Shown piece by piece: positions 34,201 through 45,368 of a DNA stretch of 64,000 bases; positions within the stretch are counted from its first letter, which is position 1; every line of letters starts with the position of its first letter. This stretch comes from Hypomesus transpacificus. Its lineage: Eukaryota > Chordata > Actinopteri > Osmeriformes > Osmeridae. The notes beneath the pieces were generated by a model, which saw only the letters and a list, made by a program, of their open reading frames with translations, made no database searches and was not told the DNA's origin. The stretch covers positions 6,494,080 to 6,558,079 of the forward strand of contig NC_061071.1 of NCBI RefSeq assembly GCF_021917145.1, given 5' to 3'. The position numbers were made by a program, and so were the translations under genes.

Positions 34201-36660
34201 TATAATTATATTATATTACACGTGCATATTTAATCCAAATCCAATAATTACTATTCTGACTGACAGTGTATGGACAGCTGCCCCAGATTTCCAATTAACA
34301 TAGTCTGCCTCCACAGATCCAGAGGGGGCTTGGACAGTGACAGACAGTTGCTGTTTGGAGGGCAGGAGCGGTAGAATTTAAAGGCCTGCTACTGAACGAA
34401 ATGGGCTATCACCAGTGTAACAATGGGAATGGGACAACACCCCAAGTGTCGTCACAGCCTCACTTTGGGAAAGCATGCCCTAGTGGGCACATTGTAGGGG
34501 AGACTGTTGGGCATAGTATTTAATGGTCTTCTGTGGAAGGAGCACCATTTGGGACACTGTCATGTAAGGGCAGCATTAAGGGCACTTCATACAGCACCCT
34601 TTTTCATTGGAAGTAATGGCACGGGATCAGTCAAATATAGACCATTATAAGGGCACCTTAAAGGGTATTGCATAACATTTTCTCTACTATAAAGGAACTC
34701 ATTAAGACATGTTTTGACATTTATAGAGGGCACACATCATTTATTGCGTTAAGGGGCACCCTGGGCACTCTGGGGCACCCTGGGCACAATATTTCACAAT
34801 GTGAATGGCAGACAGTAGGGCACTAAGTCAATTTTTTTTCACTCTAGAGAGCATTTTAGAAATGCTTTTTCAACCCTGGGGGCACCAGGCAGTCACTCCC
34901 TGAGTCTTGCAGTGGGCCCGGATACACCCACAGGGGCAGTATATTGCACCTATAACATTGGGGAAGCCAGAAGAAGAGGATTAAGTAATATAGAGGCTTG
35001 TCAACATATAGGCCTACTTTAAAACAGTGAAAATGCTTTATACAATTGAATAAAAAGTCTCATTGATTCTTTATGTTTCAAGATGATCTGGAAAACTGAT
35101 CCAAAGACTCGTACCCGGCAGATGAACGAATCATTGATCCAAAGACTCGGTTGGGAGGTGAACGATTCGTTCATCTGCCGGCTACGAGTCTCTGGATCAT
35201 TTTTCACGTGACTTGCATAGGCTAAGTACTGGTAGCTAGAGGAAACATAAATTATTTGTTCATTTTGACTGGGTCTTTGGGTACGGGTGTTTGGATCATT
35301 TTTCACATGACCTGCATAGGCTCAGAAGAGGAAACAGAAAGTAGGCTATTTGCCCCCCCCCCTCCCCATAGATTCGGTAACCATACTACCATACTACTGC
35401 AGGTTTCTGCTGCAGTTGAGTTTGACCCTGTGTTAATGAACATCTTCAACATCTCCCTAGACCACTAATGCAAAGGGCTTTAAAAACACCATTATCTTCG
35501 TGCACATATCCACAAAGATCTCCTGCCTCAATGACCACAGACCAAATATTGTTACACTCATTCACAGATCAGTGGAAAACACTGTTAACGTTGCATTGCA
35601 CCACCCAACATCTCATTAAGTTCTTCAACACCATTGATAGACCCATTCAAACTTTTCAAAAACATAGTAGGGAGTTTAGCCCTAATTTATTTATAGTTTA
35701 TATAGTCTATATATCTATATTTCTAGTCGATGCAGCGCTTGTTGCTGATAGTAACTCACCAGGACACTTCACCAACTCTAAACTCATTCTCCTCAGACCA
35801 TCCATTTAATTAGCTTTGACGGCCATCAGGTCTCGGTAATTCCTAATTCGCCATCTCACGTCTAACAGGTTCGAAATGATATGGCTGTGGACTATCATAC
35901 ATATTGTAGCTGTTGGCACCTCTTCCTCATCCCAGTCAGTTGCCATAGTTCTAGTACTAGGCTGAGGCTACTCTCCTCCACGACTGCCCAATGTGATGTC
36001 ATCACCAAATTGCGCCAATTAGCAAATGCTAACACCAAAACAACAAAAACTGGTCTTTAACACCTTTTGAGGACACAATTTGGAGATTTCTTAAATAATA
36101 TACATATCTTGAGCGCTTTATGTACCCATTAATCAACAGTGGTGGTTAACCTGCAAAATGGCCTTTAAAGCCACATAACGCATCTTTGGTATTTCTTGTG
36201 ATTTGGCGCCCCCTCAGGTTTATTGACTTCTATATTGCTGTCATAAATATGGACAGGGATGGTTGGGTTGAGAGTCTTGAACGTGTAGAGTTTCGAACAT
36301 GAGTCCTCATCACTCTAACCCTGTAATTACTTATACTTATAAAGATCGAGGTCAAGACCCAAGTGAAGGGGATTTTGTAATTTTTTGGGGGGGCGCTATC
36401 CACACGGTTAGCTGTGTTGCTCATTCACAAATGCACGATCAGTTCAGTTATTTACACCGAGTCCCTCCACAATGGCCGCGCATCCGGGTTACTGCCCAGA
36501 ACGTGACGTCGGTGAAAACCCTCTATACTGTCATCAATTGTCTATTGTACAAACTGAATGAAATGTTAAGTTATAAATGGGTTTGTATGTACCTGTTGCC
36601 AGCAAAGACAAATATCCATCGGGACGATAATGTTTATCTTATCTTAGGATTTCATGTTGT
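31240..36660. other. Intergenic DNA upstream of the cephalotoxin-like gene
   Basis: No coding gene is seen. It contains diverged repeats built on ACAGGAAGTTGGGT (31431 and 31757) and a 19-base tandem repeat at about 31878-31918. A GGGCAC-rich block lies at 34470-34890. A fish-type palindromic repeat at about 35090-35210 pairs CGGCAGATGAACGAATC with GATTCGTTCATCTGCCG. A possible non-coding exon ends at 33296. Confidence 0.55.
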
Positions 36661-36678
36661 GTTGTCTGTGTTGCAGTC

Positions 36679-38334
36679 ATGGCGTCCCATCGGCTGTCTG
36701 CCTCCATGCTGTTGGCTTCATTGATCCTTCTCTACTGGACGACATCCTCAGCTCAGTCACATGATCCCGCCTCCTCCGTCGTCTCACCATCCGACAGGGT
36801 GAAGAGAGACCTGACTTTCGAAACCAGAGAAAAAGTGGATAGATCTTTAGCGGTGGCAAACAGCTTCCTCACTGTCGTCAAAGAAAGTTTTGAATTGATT
36901 GAAAAGATTGATACCAAAAAGTTGTCAGATGTGATGAAAAGTCTCGCCAACGTCGCCAGCTTGGCGCCCGGCATCGGAGGTTTGGTTGCCTCTTTTGTCA
37001 ACATGGTCTTGGTCTTCATCCCTCAGGATGACCCAGTGCTGATCGAGGTGCAGAAAGGGTTTGCTGAAGTAAACAGGAAGTTAGACTCTATCTCCATCCA
37101 GATCTCGAACCTGGCAACAAACGTGGAATGGTATAACTACGCCAGCATCTACTCTCAAGACGAGATCCGCATCCTCAACTCCTGGAAGAAGTTCAATGAG
37201 TTTCTTTCGAACACTAACTCGGTACAAAGTGATGAGGACAAACTCAGACTGGCAAAGGTATTCGTCAAGTACTATGAGAACACAGGAACTGAGGCCAGTG
37301 TGGCCAACCTCTACCATTACCTGACGGTCAAAGACACATTTCTCAGTGGAAACCTCAACGAACTGATGATAAAGAAGTTTAAATGTGACGTTCAAGAGAT
37401 CGGCAGATATAACGTCTATTTCAGTCGTTTACTTTGGCAAGGGATGGTGCTGACCCAGTTCTACTGGAAACTGATCGGTTTGGATTCGTCAGGCAAAGAA
37501 GCCGAACACAGCCAGATGTTCAAGAGTGTCAGCAGAGCTCAGATATCAGCTCTGGATTACTGTCTGGACAACCACATGCAGTATGTGAAGGCAGATGTGG
37601 TAGAGATCAGCAAAGGACTCAGTGCTGACAACATAAAAGCCATTGCTGATAAAGTTAAAAACGCTCTGGATAACAAGTACATCTGGTACAACTGGGTGGT
37701 GCTGGTGTACAACACAAACCAGGCTGAGAATTACATACTATATAACCTGATTAAGATTACAGAGGACACGATCACCGTCGCTGTGGGATACACTCTGAAA
37801 ACAAAAACAATTGATGAAACACCTGTTAAAGAAACAGCCAATGATTGCTTTAAAGACAAATCGTGTGAAATTAAGGACAAAGTACATGAGTGTAGGTATA
37901 CTTGGTCTCATCCACATGATAATGCGGGTACACAGTATCATTACACCTTTACTGAATATGCTAAAGCGACACATGCTGCGTATGGGGAAGACTTTGCTGT
38001 GGCTCCAGCACCCTTTCACCAACATGACTGTTGGTGGGGTAGCTATACAAGAAAGATTTACATCTATTACTCCCAGACGTTGCCTGTCTGCCAAAGAGAA
38101 ACATGTAGCAACAATGGAAAGTGCAAGGGGCTGATGGACTCCAATGAATGGATGTGTGACTGTTGGGAGGGTTACTATGGTGAGAGATGTGAAAATAGAA
38201 CCCCCAGTGACACCGCTACAGTGGTCGATATACAAGTTGTACCTGACATCAGCACCATTGACACCAGAATAAAAAGTATGGAGGTCAAACTCAAGGAGAT
38301 TCTCGACTTTATCAAGCTCAAATGTCGTGACTAG
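36679..38334 (+). CDS. Secreted SE-cephalotoxin-like protein with EGF-like domain
   Basis: This is a 551-residue protein coded in one exon. The exon begins at a typical acceptor (GTGTTGCAG|TC, 36676/36677) two bases before the ATG, so a non-coding exon must lie upstream. The N-terminus is a signal peptide (residues 1 to about 26), followed by a furin-type RVKR site at residues 40-43. Residues 84-116 form a Gly/Ala/Val-rich hydrophobic stretch. A long helical, Lys/Asn/Tyr-rich middle follows. Residues 471-507 form an EGF-like domain with six cysteines (CSNNGKC and CDCWEGYYGERC). The tail (about 525-548) looks like a short coiled coil. The overall pattern recalls SE-cephalotoxin of the cuttlefish Sepia esculenta and its fish homologues, from memory of that family. 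Whether the fish protein is toxic is unknown. It is intact, with no stop codon or frameshift. Confidence 0.8.
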   Translation: MASHRLSASMLLASLILLYWTTSSAQSHDPASSVVSPSDRVKRDLTFETREKVDRSLAVANSFLTVVKESFELIEKIDTKKLSDVMKSLANVASLAPGIGGLVASFVNMVLVFIPQDDPVLIEVQKGFAEVNRKLDSISIQISNLATNVEWYNYASIYSQDEIRILNSWKKFNEFLSNTNSVQSDEDKLRLAKVFVKYYENTGTEASVANLYHYLTVKDTFLSGNLNELMIKKFKCDVQEIGRYNVYFSRLLWQGMVLTQFYWKLIGLDSSGKEAEHSQMFKSVSRAQISALDYCLDNHMQYVKADVVEISKGLSADNIKAIADKVKNALDNKYIWYNWVVLVYNTNQAENYILYNLIKITEDTITVAVGYTLKTKTIDETPVKETANDCFKDKSCEIKDKVHECRYTWSHPHDNAGTQYHYTFTEYAKATHAAYGEDFAVAPAPFHQHDCWWGSYTRKIYIYYSQTLPVCQRETCSNNGKCKGLMDSNEWMCDCWEGYYGERCENRTPSDTATVVDIQVVPDISTIDTRIKSMEVKLKEILDFIKLKCRD

Positions 38335-39011
38335 TAGGAGATATCTGCAGACCGCTGATGGACGACAGGAAAAACGACTTCCAGCCAATAGACAAACTAA
38401 ACACATATCAACTGACTGAGCATCTGAGAATGGCACTGTGAAGGAAGAAACAATGAACCAAGAACAAATATAATCCACAGATGAGGCTTGACGTAATGAT
38501 CATTAAGGCTTGGTATTGTTACCAAATAACCTTTGAATTATCGACCAAAATAGAAGTTCAGAGTAATATAACTCATTCAGTCAAACAATTCATGCATTCA
38601 ATTATTTTTTTACCCCAATCTATAGAAAAGTTGTTATTTGTACGGTTTTGCCTGCAACCATTCACCGCGAGCAGCGACACCCCATAGCGTCTCAGCGCCG
38701 TGTATTTAATGGAATTGGCGGTTTAGATTTCAAATGAAGTACTCTATATAAGGACTTCAAACAGTTAAACAGCAATTTTTTACAAGGTTTTTAAATGGTG
38801 GCTACAGTTTTTAGATATTTTAAAAGTGTTTTTAAAGTTTTGTTGATAGGTGTTGAGGTCGACATAGAAATTAGTATCTTCCTCCAGATAATCCACGGCA
38901 AAAATAAATTATCCTCAAGCATACAATTCATGAGTTAACAACTGAAATGTGAAAGTAGTTGTTGTAGTGCCACATGTGATCAGTTGATGTCGTGTTTATT
39001 GTCTGATGTTC

Positions 39012-39017
39012 AATAAA
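39012..39017 (+). other. Polyadenylation signal of the cephalotoxin-like gene
   Basis: An AATAAA followed by a TGTCTGTCTGT GT-rich element lies about 680 bases after the stop codon. It fits the 3' end of the single-exon coding gene. A CA-rich microsatellite follows at 39110-39210. Confidence 0.6.
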
Positions 39018-39321
39018 TTTGTCTGTCTGTCAGAAAATAATTCTGAATTAATATATGATTCCTAAAGATTTAACAATGTTCCTGAGTTTTACATGTAGTA
39101 CAGATTACATCACACACACACAGATGCACACAATCACTCTCTCTCACACACACACACACACACTTTCTCATACACACACACACTCTCTCACACAAACACA
39201 CACACTCGTATACACAATGTGGCAACCTAGGAGTGCAGCACCATAGACCACGCATCTGGCAAGCCTGGGGGTCAGGTGATCGGAGGCATGTATGTCCGGG
39301 AGCCGCTCGCACTGGAGACAA

Positions 39322-39749
39322 TGGCTGTGTCTACTACCACGTACTTTACGAAGTACACTGCAATACAGTGCACTGCAAAACAGTGCACTTACATATTCAG
39401 TGCACTTCGTCGCTGATAAGTGCTGTCTCAAATGGAACACTTACCACTTGGTGGAAGTGACGGACGTAAATCTGCTCGCGACACCCGCAAAACCTGCCAA
39501 AATGAACGCGTTTCTCCCCTCAAGTGGAAAAAGCTGCGAAAGGGCTCCTCCTTTTCCGCTACGTAGCCAAGATGGCGCCCGTTTAGGGCGAGTAGTGTCC
39601 ATCGTTGTACACCGTTTTTTTGGACCGTTTGCAGTGCGCCATCCGGGTACTTTCAGTGCACTGACTTCTGATGGTTTTGTGAACGAAGCACCTTAAACAG
39701 TGAAAGTCAGTGCTCGAAGTGCACAAGTGCGCGGTAGTAGACACAGCCA
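39322..39749. mobile_element. MITE with TGGCTGTGTCTACTACC ends
   Basis: The 428-base element begins TGGCTGTGTCTACTACCACG and ends with the inverse, CGCGGTAGTAGACACAGCCA. Subterminal GTGCACT-type repeats occur on both sides. It has no coding capacity. Target duplication is not clear. Confidence 0.8.
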
Positions 39750-39750
39750 A

Positions 39751-40540
39751 TAGGTGCGTTTGACATGACCCGACTTCATGACTTGAAACAGTGAATTCTG
39801 ATTAGACTTTTTGTCAGACTTGAGACGGCGCCGAGGATACGTCACTATGACGTCGCCATCAAAGTACCGTGAGATCGATTCGAGAACTGCCGGCTGTGTA
39901 GCCGAGCGCATTTTCTCAAGAGCAACAGCACGGGTACAAGTGACACCACAGCTATTTCATGATTGACCAGACTCACACACAACTTTGACGCTTGTTTTGT
40001 AATAGGCCTATTCGGACACCTTCAGTTTCGCCAATGCTCAAATCCGGACCAAACAGTTGAATTGAATAAAAAATGTATGGAAGAAAGGGTTTTACTCCGC
40101 CTCTTCACTGACAGAACGACTAAGTTTAATTATAAATAGAGCAAAGTAAGCAAACTGCGCTCAATCGGCCGTGACTGACGTCAACGCAGCAAACCACGAG
40201 AAGCTGAAATCAGAATCAGAATCAGAAATGGATTTTATTCGCCATGAATGTTTACACAGACAAGGAATTTGCTTCGGCAGGGAGGTGCATACAATAAACA
40301 TTTAGGAATCTTAAATTTAAATGTGGTCTAACTATACTAAGGATACATAAACAAGCAAGTGGAATGATACTTGAACTAGCAATACTAAGTGGAGTACTAG
40401 CAATACTAAGTGGAAATAAAATATACAATAAAATGAAATAAGTTGCCGACTTCACAAAGCCGTTTTCAACTCCCCCCGACTGCAAGCGGCCACTCTCGCC
40501 GGTCGTTTCATGCAGCCGCAGTCCATGTCGAACGCACCTA
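39751..40540. mobile_element. MITE with TAGGTGCGTTYGACATG ends, carrying a nested repeat
   Basis: The ends (39751-39767 and 40524-40540) are inverted copies. Inside, from about 40208, is a TCAGAATCAGAATCAGAAAT start with downstream sequence typical of a dispersed fish repeat that ends or begins in (GAATCA)n. The element directly abuts the MITE at 39322-39749 and stops just before the dph3 upstream region. Confidence 0.75.
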
Positions 40541-40814
40541 ATAGGGTTAAAGAGTAAAAACCCAATCTAAAAACATTACCATAACCAGATGTGTGCAATT
40601 TGAACGATAAGCGCAGTTATTATTGAATCACTGAACAAGACAAGAGACCTGCAAAAAACGACATATTCTTTGGCACCCCTGGCGGTCGCGTCGATTACTT
40701 TAGCTACGTCAAATGCCTGAGACGGCGTTTTGAATTTACGTCACGTTGCTTTCGATCAGGCGTGATCTCAAATGTGTGGCTTTAGCATGATAACTACCCT
40801 TATTTACTTTAACC

Positions 40815-41698
40815 ATGTCTGTCTTTCATGACGAAGTTGAAATCGAAGACTTTGAATATGATGAGGACACAGAGACGTACTATTTCCCTTGCCCCTGTGG
40901 TGACAAATTTGCCATTACAAAAGTAAGTGGCTGTAAGATACAACGATAGGCTAGGCTAGCTAGCTAGCACTAATGTAAGGGCTATAGTCTTGGCATCCTG
41001 TAATGTAAGAGAAAGCTCAGTTGGTCACTTGGATAACTCAAAGCACTTTGTCCATGTTATTGACAATTGGAGAGCTTTGACGACTGGCCTGTGGCCCCCC
41101 TACCTTTTCAGGTCAGGCCATGCAAGTGGAACCTTCCCAAAGGTGTTTAGCTTTTGCAAGTAGCGACATCATGATCATCAGTCATGCTTTGTAGTTTCAT
41201 GTAATAATTTGTTTCTCCAGGAAGATTTAGAAAATGGGGAAGATGTAGCAACCTGTCCAAGTTGTTCGCTCATTGTGAAAGTCATCTATGACAAGGTTGG
41301 TATAGTTGGGATTGGGATTTATTATCATTATGAGCTCTTCAAAGCGGTCCTCAACTCACTGCGACAGTCCCAAAGATATTAATAATCAATGTTCCCGAGC
41401 ACTAAACCAATGTGTTGAATTTGGTTGATTTGAAAAAAATGTCAGGTCCCTCATCCTAAAACTGATAAAAATAGCTTCTGAAAAAAAGCTCTGTTCCTTC
41501 ATATTATGCTATCATAATTTGTTGCCATGTTTGATATTTGCATATGTTATGATCACATTCTACATTTGACAACCTAATAATATTTTTGATTTGTGACTGT
41601 CTGTAGATGTTATATTCACACAGTGTTTTACTCATTTGTTCTGTTCTTTTTAGGATGAATTTATGTCAGGAGAGGTGATAGAAGCACCATCGACATAA
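40815..41698 (+). CDS. dph3: Diphthamide biosynthesis protein 3 (CSL-type zinc finger)
   Basis: DPH3 is a small zinc/iron protein. It donates electrons to the DPH1-DPH2 radical enzyme in the first step of diphthamide formation on elongation factor 2, and it also acts with the Elongator pathway. Three exons (40815-40922, 41221-41295 and 41654-41698; 108, 75 and 45 bases) encode 75 residues with GT/AG junctions in phase 0. The four metal ligands Cys26, Cys28 (FPCPCGD), Cys48 and Cys51 (CPSC) are present. The family signature stretches [12 protein letters not shown] and [12 protein letters not shown] are intact. The C-terminus is slightly shorter than the human protein. A damaged partial duplicate lies at 24784-25163. 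Confidence 0.97.
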
Positions 41699-41942
41699 AG
41701 CAAGTTGGAGCTTGTCCAGTCATCTTGACAACTTAATGCTTATTTTATAATGTCATCATTCAACATTTGAATGAAGTATTTTCTGTATTTATTTATATTT
41801 TAAGGACGGAATGAATGGTTGAAAGTTCGTAATATTCACAGAATCCAGGGATTCGTTTTACAATCAGTAGAAACGTTCACCTGTAAAACCGTTGACACAG
41901 CATATGATCATAAACCATATTTGTTATAATTATTTGTTGCAT

Positions 41943-41948
41943 AATAAA
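41943..41948 (+). other. dph3: Polyadenylation signal of dph3
   Basis: An AATAAA lies about 245 bases after the dph3 stop codon, followed by A-rich sequence. It is the first good signal downstream. Confidence 0.65.
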
Positions 41949-41959
41949 AAATCAACAAC

Positions 41960-44720
41960 AAAAAAGTAGCACTCTTTCTTCCCTTTTTTAACCACTTACT
42001 TTCATTGCCTACACTGTATGTGTTTAACCAGCAGGGGGGACAGATATACAGATGAGGGTTCTGAAATTAGACTTTAAAATCCAAGTCTTTTATTTGTCAG
42101 GTGCACAGAGCAACACAAGGTTAGACTGGGCACTGAAATTCTTAAGACAAGACAACGCAAGCACTTGGCATAACATAACATATAAGTACACAGAACAATT
42201 TTACATCTATGCTGAGCTTAGATAAGTGAACTTCCTAAATATACAGATAGCAATAAATAAACGACTATACTAACCCTAACACTAAAACTTCCTAAATTAC
42301 AGATAACAATAAATAGTACGCTATACTAACCCTAATACACAAAAAAAAAAAAAAAACCTGTTACAACCCGAAAAAAAAACTAATCTAACCTAAATGGAGT
42401 ACAGTGCAGTAGTGCAAATTTACAGATCAGTGACTTTGTCAATGACCAAACAGGAGCCTGGTGGCGAGGTACAGTAGTGGACGAGGTACAGTAGTGAATG
42501 TGTTCACTTCTACATAAATTAATGTTGGCCTTCATAGCTACTGATTAGCTACGATTGAAGAAGTTCAATAAACTGAATGGTACCCTGTTTTCTGTTTCAA
42601 ATGTTGTGTAATGCCTTCTTGTAAATAAGAACGAAGGTGATGTCAGAGGCCAGGACTGCCCAAAACTAACTAGAAATGGGCTTCTAGAAGAATTGTCCGA
42701 TATCATCCGTCTTAGCGAGCAAAGAAAAGAAAAACAACAATTTTGATCATGGGGTTGTGATTAGGTATGTCACACTTGAGGTCTCCCTTGCAGCTCATTC
42801 ATCACTGAGCCTAACCTGTTCGTGGCTGAGGGAGGAGGAAGACGAGAGCGCACGACAGTGATGTCCTTCATATGATATTGAGGGGGCTGTCTGTTGTTCC
42901 AGCAACATCCATTGGGCTGTAACGAACCAGCTAAGCACAGGTCAATACATCTAACCGCCTGCCCTGTCAGAGGGGCCCTAGCAGTGGGAATCCATTGACA
43001 AACACGCCAGCAGTGACTGTACCCCTGCTGTGCTGCTAGGTCAGGCAGATTGGAGGAGGGGTGGGGGCGGTAGGTGGAAAGCACGTTTCTCCTGTGGATG
43101 ATATTATGTGTTTATAGATTGTGTGTACACAATGACAACAATGCCTTACTCAGTAGTCTGCCTGCTGGATTTTTTAACTATACATGTATTTTACTAATCA
43201 TTGGTAACACTAGCCTACATAATGTTGCTGTTGTGGGTGTGTGTATGTATTTGTTGACTGCATTATGTTCTCCTATGGCAGGCGTGACGTCATTGTCCAT
43301 GGCAGTGTGGGTTTGGTTGAGCACAAGCAGCTTGAGGAAGCCTAGAGGAGGCAGCGAGCAGGAGACTGACAGGCCTTACATGAGCAGGCGAAAAAAGAAA
43401 AATTAAATAAGATTCCCAACGAATACCGACTTTGCAAAACTGAAAAAAATTACCTACATCTCCATATCTCATACGTGCCTTCGATATAACTGGAGGAACC
43501 GCCAAGGTAAGGTTTGCTTACATCCACGCTCTAACGAAACGAACTGATAGCAAAGTAAGTTGGTCGCTTTTATACGGGAGGTGCAGTCGGTGATGACGGG
43601 TTAGTTTAGGGAACCACATCGAGCAAATCCAAATTTTCTTTTACTGAAATTTGGTAACATAGTTGTAAAATCATTCCAATTGGGAAGTTCACGGTTTAGA
43701 TTCCGGGATCGAGGACACTATTGTTCTTGTGAGTCCATGCGGTTTTTTAATAGCCTAGTCTACCTCTATCAGTCCGCGGCTTTGTCCAAATTGGTACAAT
43801 AGCTCCATGACTGGTACTGGTATGATGCCATATGATTGCTCGTTTTAGAATGGACAAAACGTAAAATTACGTCGGGTTACATATTATTTTGAAAGGGCTT
43901 TTAAGTGCAACCGTAATATCAAACATTAAGTTGATATAGTCCACTGTGAGCAACTTGTAGCGAAAGCTAGCTAGCTGTAAGTTTAGCAGTCCTCTTCTAC
44001 AGACTCTTGTTCTACTAGCCTATATAACGGTTTAGCAGGGTATGAAAATTGAATACTATCAAGCAGTTAGTGCATATTTGAAATCATGATACCACAAAAG
44101 CCTACGATGTCGTACTACAACTTGTCTTGCATTCAAGACAATGGGATCGTGGATACAGACATTTATCACGTTGGAAAATGCGGGTCCAATAAACTCAATT
44201 CCGAGATTCTGACACATGTTGCAGCTACTAACAGCTTGGGTTAGGGCTAAGGGTAAAATGGGTGGATACCACAAGTCAGCAAGTGGTCTTACTCACTCAC
44301 CATCTCAGGACCTGTGCTGTGGCAGGATACATTGTTCGTTAATACATCCTGAAAAATGATATTTTATACGGGTTAATCGAAATCACTGAAGTCATACTAC
44401 CCTAGGCTACGTAGTAGTGCAGAGTTTTTAGTCTTGTCTTTACCCTGATATGAACTGGGCCCACCAATAACTTACCACCTCAACATTTCAAAAGTGGAGC
44501 CTATTTGCAAAACTGTAAAACGGTTTTAAATTCATTATTTTCAGAGACAGTCACCTACCTGCTTGCCCAATGTGTCCGAGCTTCTTCATAACTAAGACCT
44601 TAGGCTCTCTAGTAACCTGCGCCCTTGTCCCTTCTTACTGTAGGCTTGGAAGCAAATAGATGGCATTAAACTGGCATGATGGGCTGTAGGCCTGACCCCA
44701 ATACTGACTCTGTGAAGAGA
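41960..44720. other. Intergenic region with candidate nck2 first exon
   Basis: A dispersed-repeat-like stretch (about 42060-42500, with A-runs) is followed by non-repetitive DNA. A perfect CRE (TGACGTCA, 43285-43292) precedes a sequence ending in a strong donor AAG|GTAAGG at 43506/43507. This could be a non-coding first exon of nck2. No coding gene is recognised. Confidence 0.45.
43285..43292. promoter_or_regulatory. Consensus cAMP response element
   Basis: A perfect palindromic TGACGTCA lies about 215 bases before the strong splice donor at 43506/43507. A full CRE near a start site often marks CREB/ATF-responsive promoters. The gene it would serve is most likely nck2, by order and strand, but this is inference. 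Confidence 0.45.
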
Positions 44721-44727
44721 TTTACCC

Positions 44728-44912
44728 TTAGTCATTTAAGCAGACGCTCTTATCCAGAGCGACTTACAGTAAGTACAGGGACATTTCCCCCGAGGCAAGT
44801 AGGGTGAAGTGCCTTGCCCAAGGACACAACGTCATTTGGCACGGCGGGGAATCGATCCGGCACCCTTCTGATTACTAGGCCGACTCCCTCACCGCTCAGC
44901 CATCTGACTCCC
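44728..44912 (-). repeat. V-SINE-like retroposon, copy 4
   Basis: Reverse-oriented, nearly complete copy. It has a tail (GCAGACGCTCTTATCCAGAG), a core (GTGCCTTGCCCAAGGACACA), a B box in GGGAATCGATCC and a head ending GCTCAGCCATCTGACTCCC. It is the best-preserved copy in the window. Confidence 0.88.
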
Positions 44913-45368
44913 AATCCAAGAGATGTCATTGTTTGCAACGGTTTGTTTCTTTGGAGACTTATTCACGAACAGGTTCCAGCTATGATGAAGGCTATTTCCT
45001 GATGCTGTAAGGCAGGTCGAAGTTGAAGGTTTCTCACATCTTGGACCTTCATTGGGAACTCATTAGACACCCACTTCCTGAAAACCACAAGAGCTGTTTT
45101 CCACTGTGGTAGGATGATATCCATCTGTGTAAAAAGGCCCTATTGGTAGCTTACTGCTTGTTGACAGGAAATATTTGGAGTGATGTTTAGAGGTGTGAGA
45201 GAGTGTAGGCTGTAACATTGTGCTCACTTCATGATGTCATTGGCGTAATGAGCACACCATGATGTCATTCTTGTGTCATTCCTATGTACCTGGGCCTGCC
45301 AACGCATGTAAGCCTGTTGAGCAGAGGAGGAGAAAAGAGTTGATGATTTCAGTCAATCATTTCCTTCA

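Noticed and set aside
42770-43084. 104-residue minus-strand frame with several Cys and Trp residues
   Set aside because: No recognisable domain, no signal peptide, and it sits beside repeat-derived DNA; chance opening is the simpler view.
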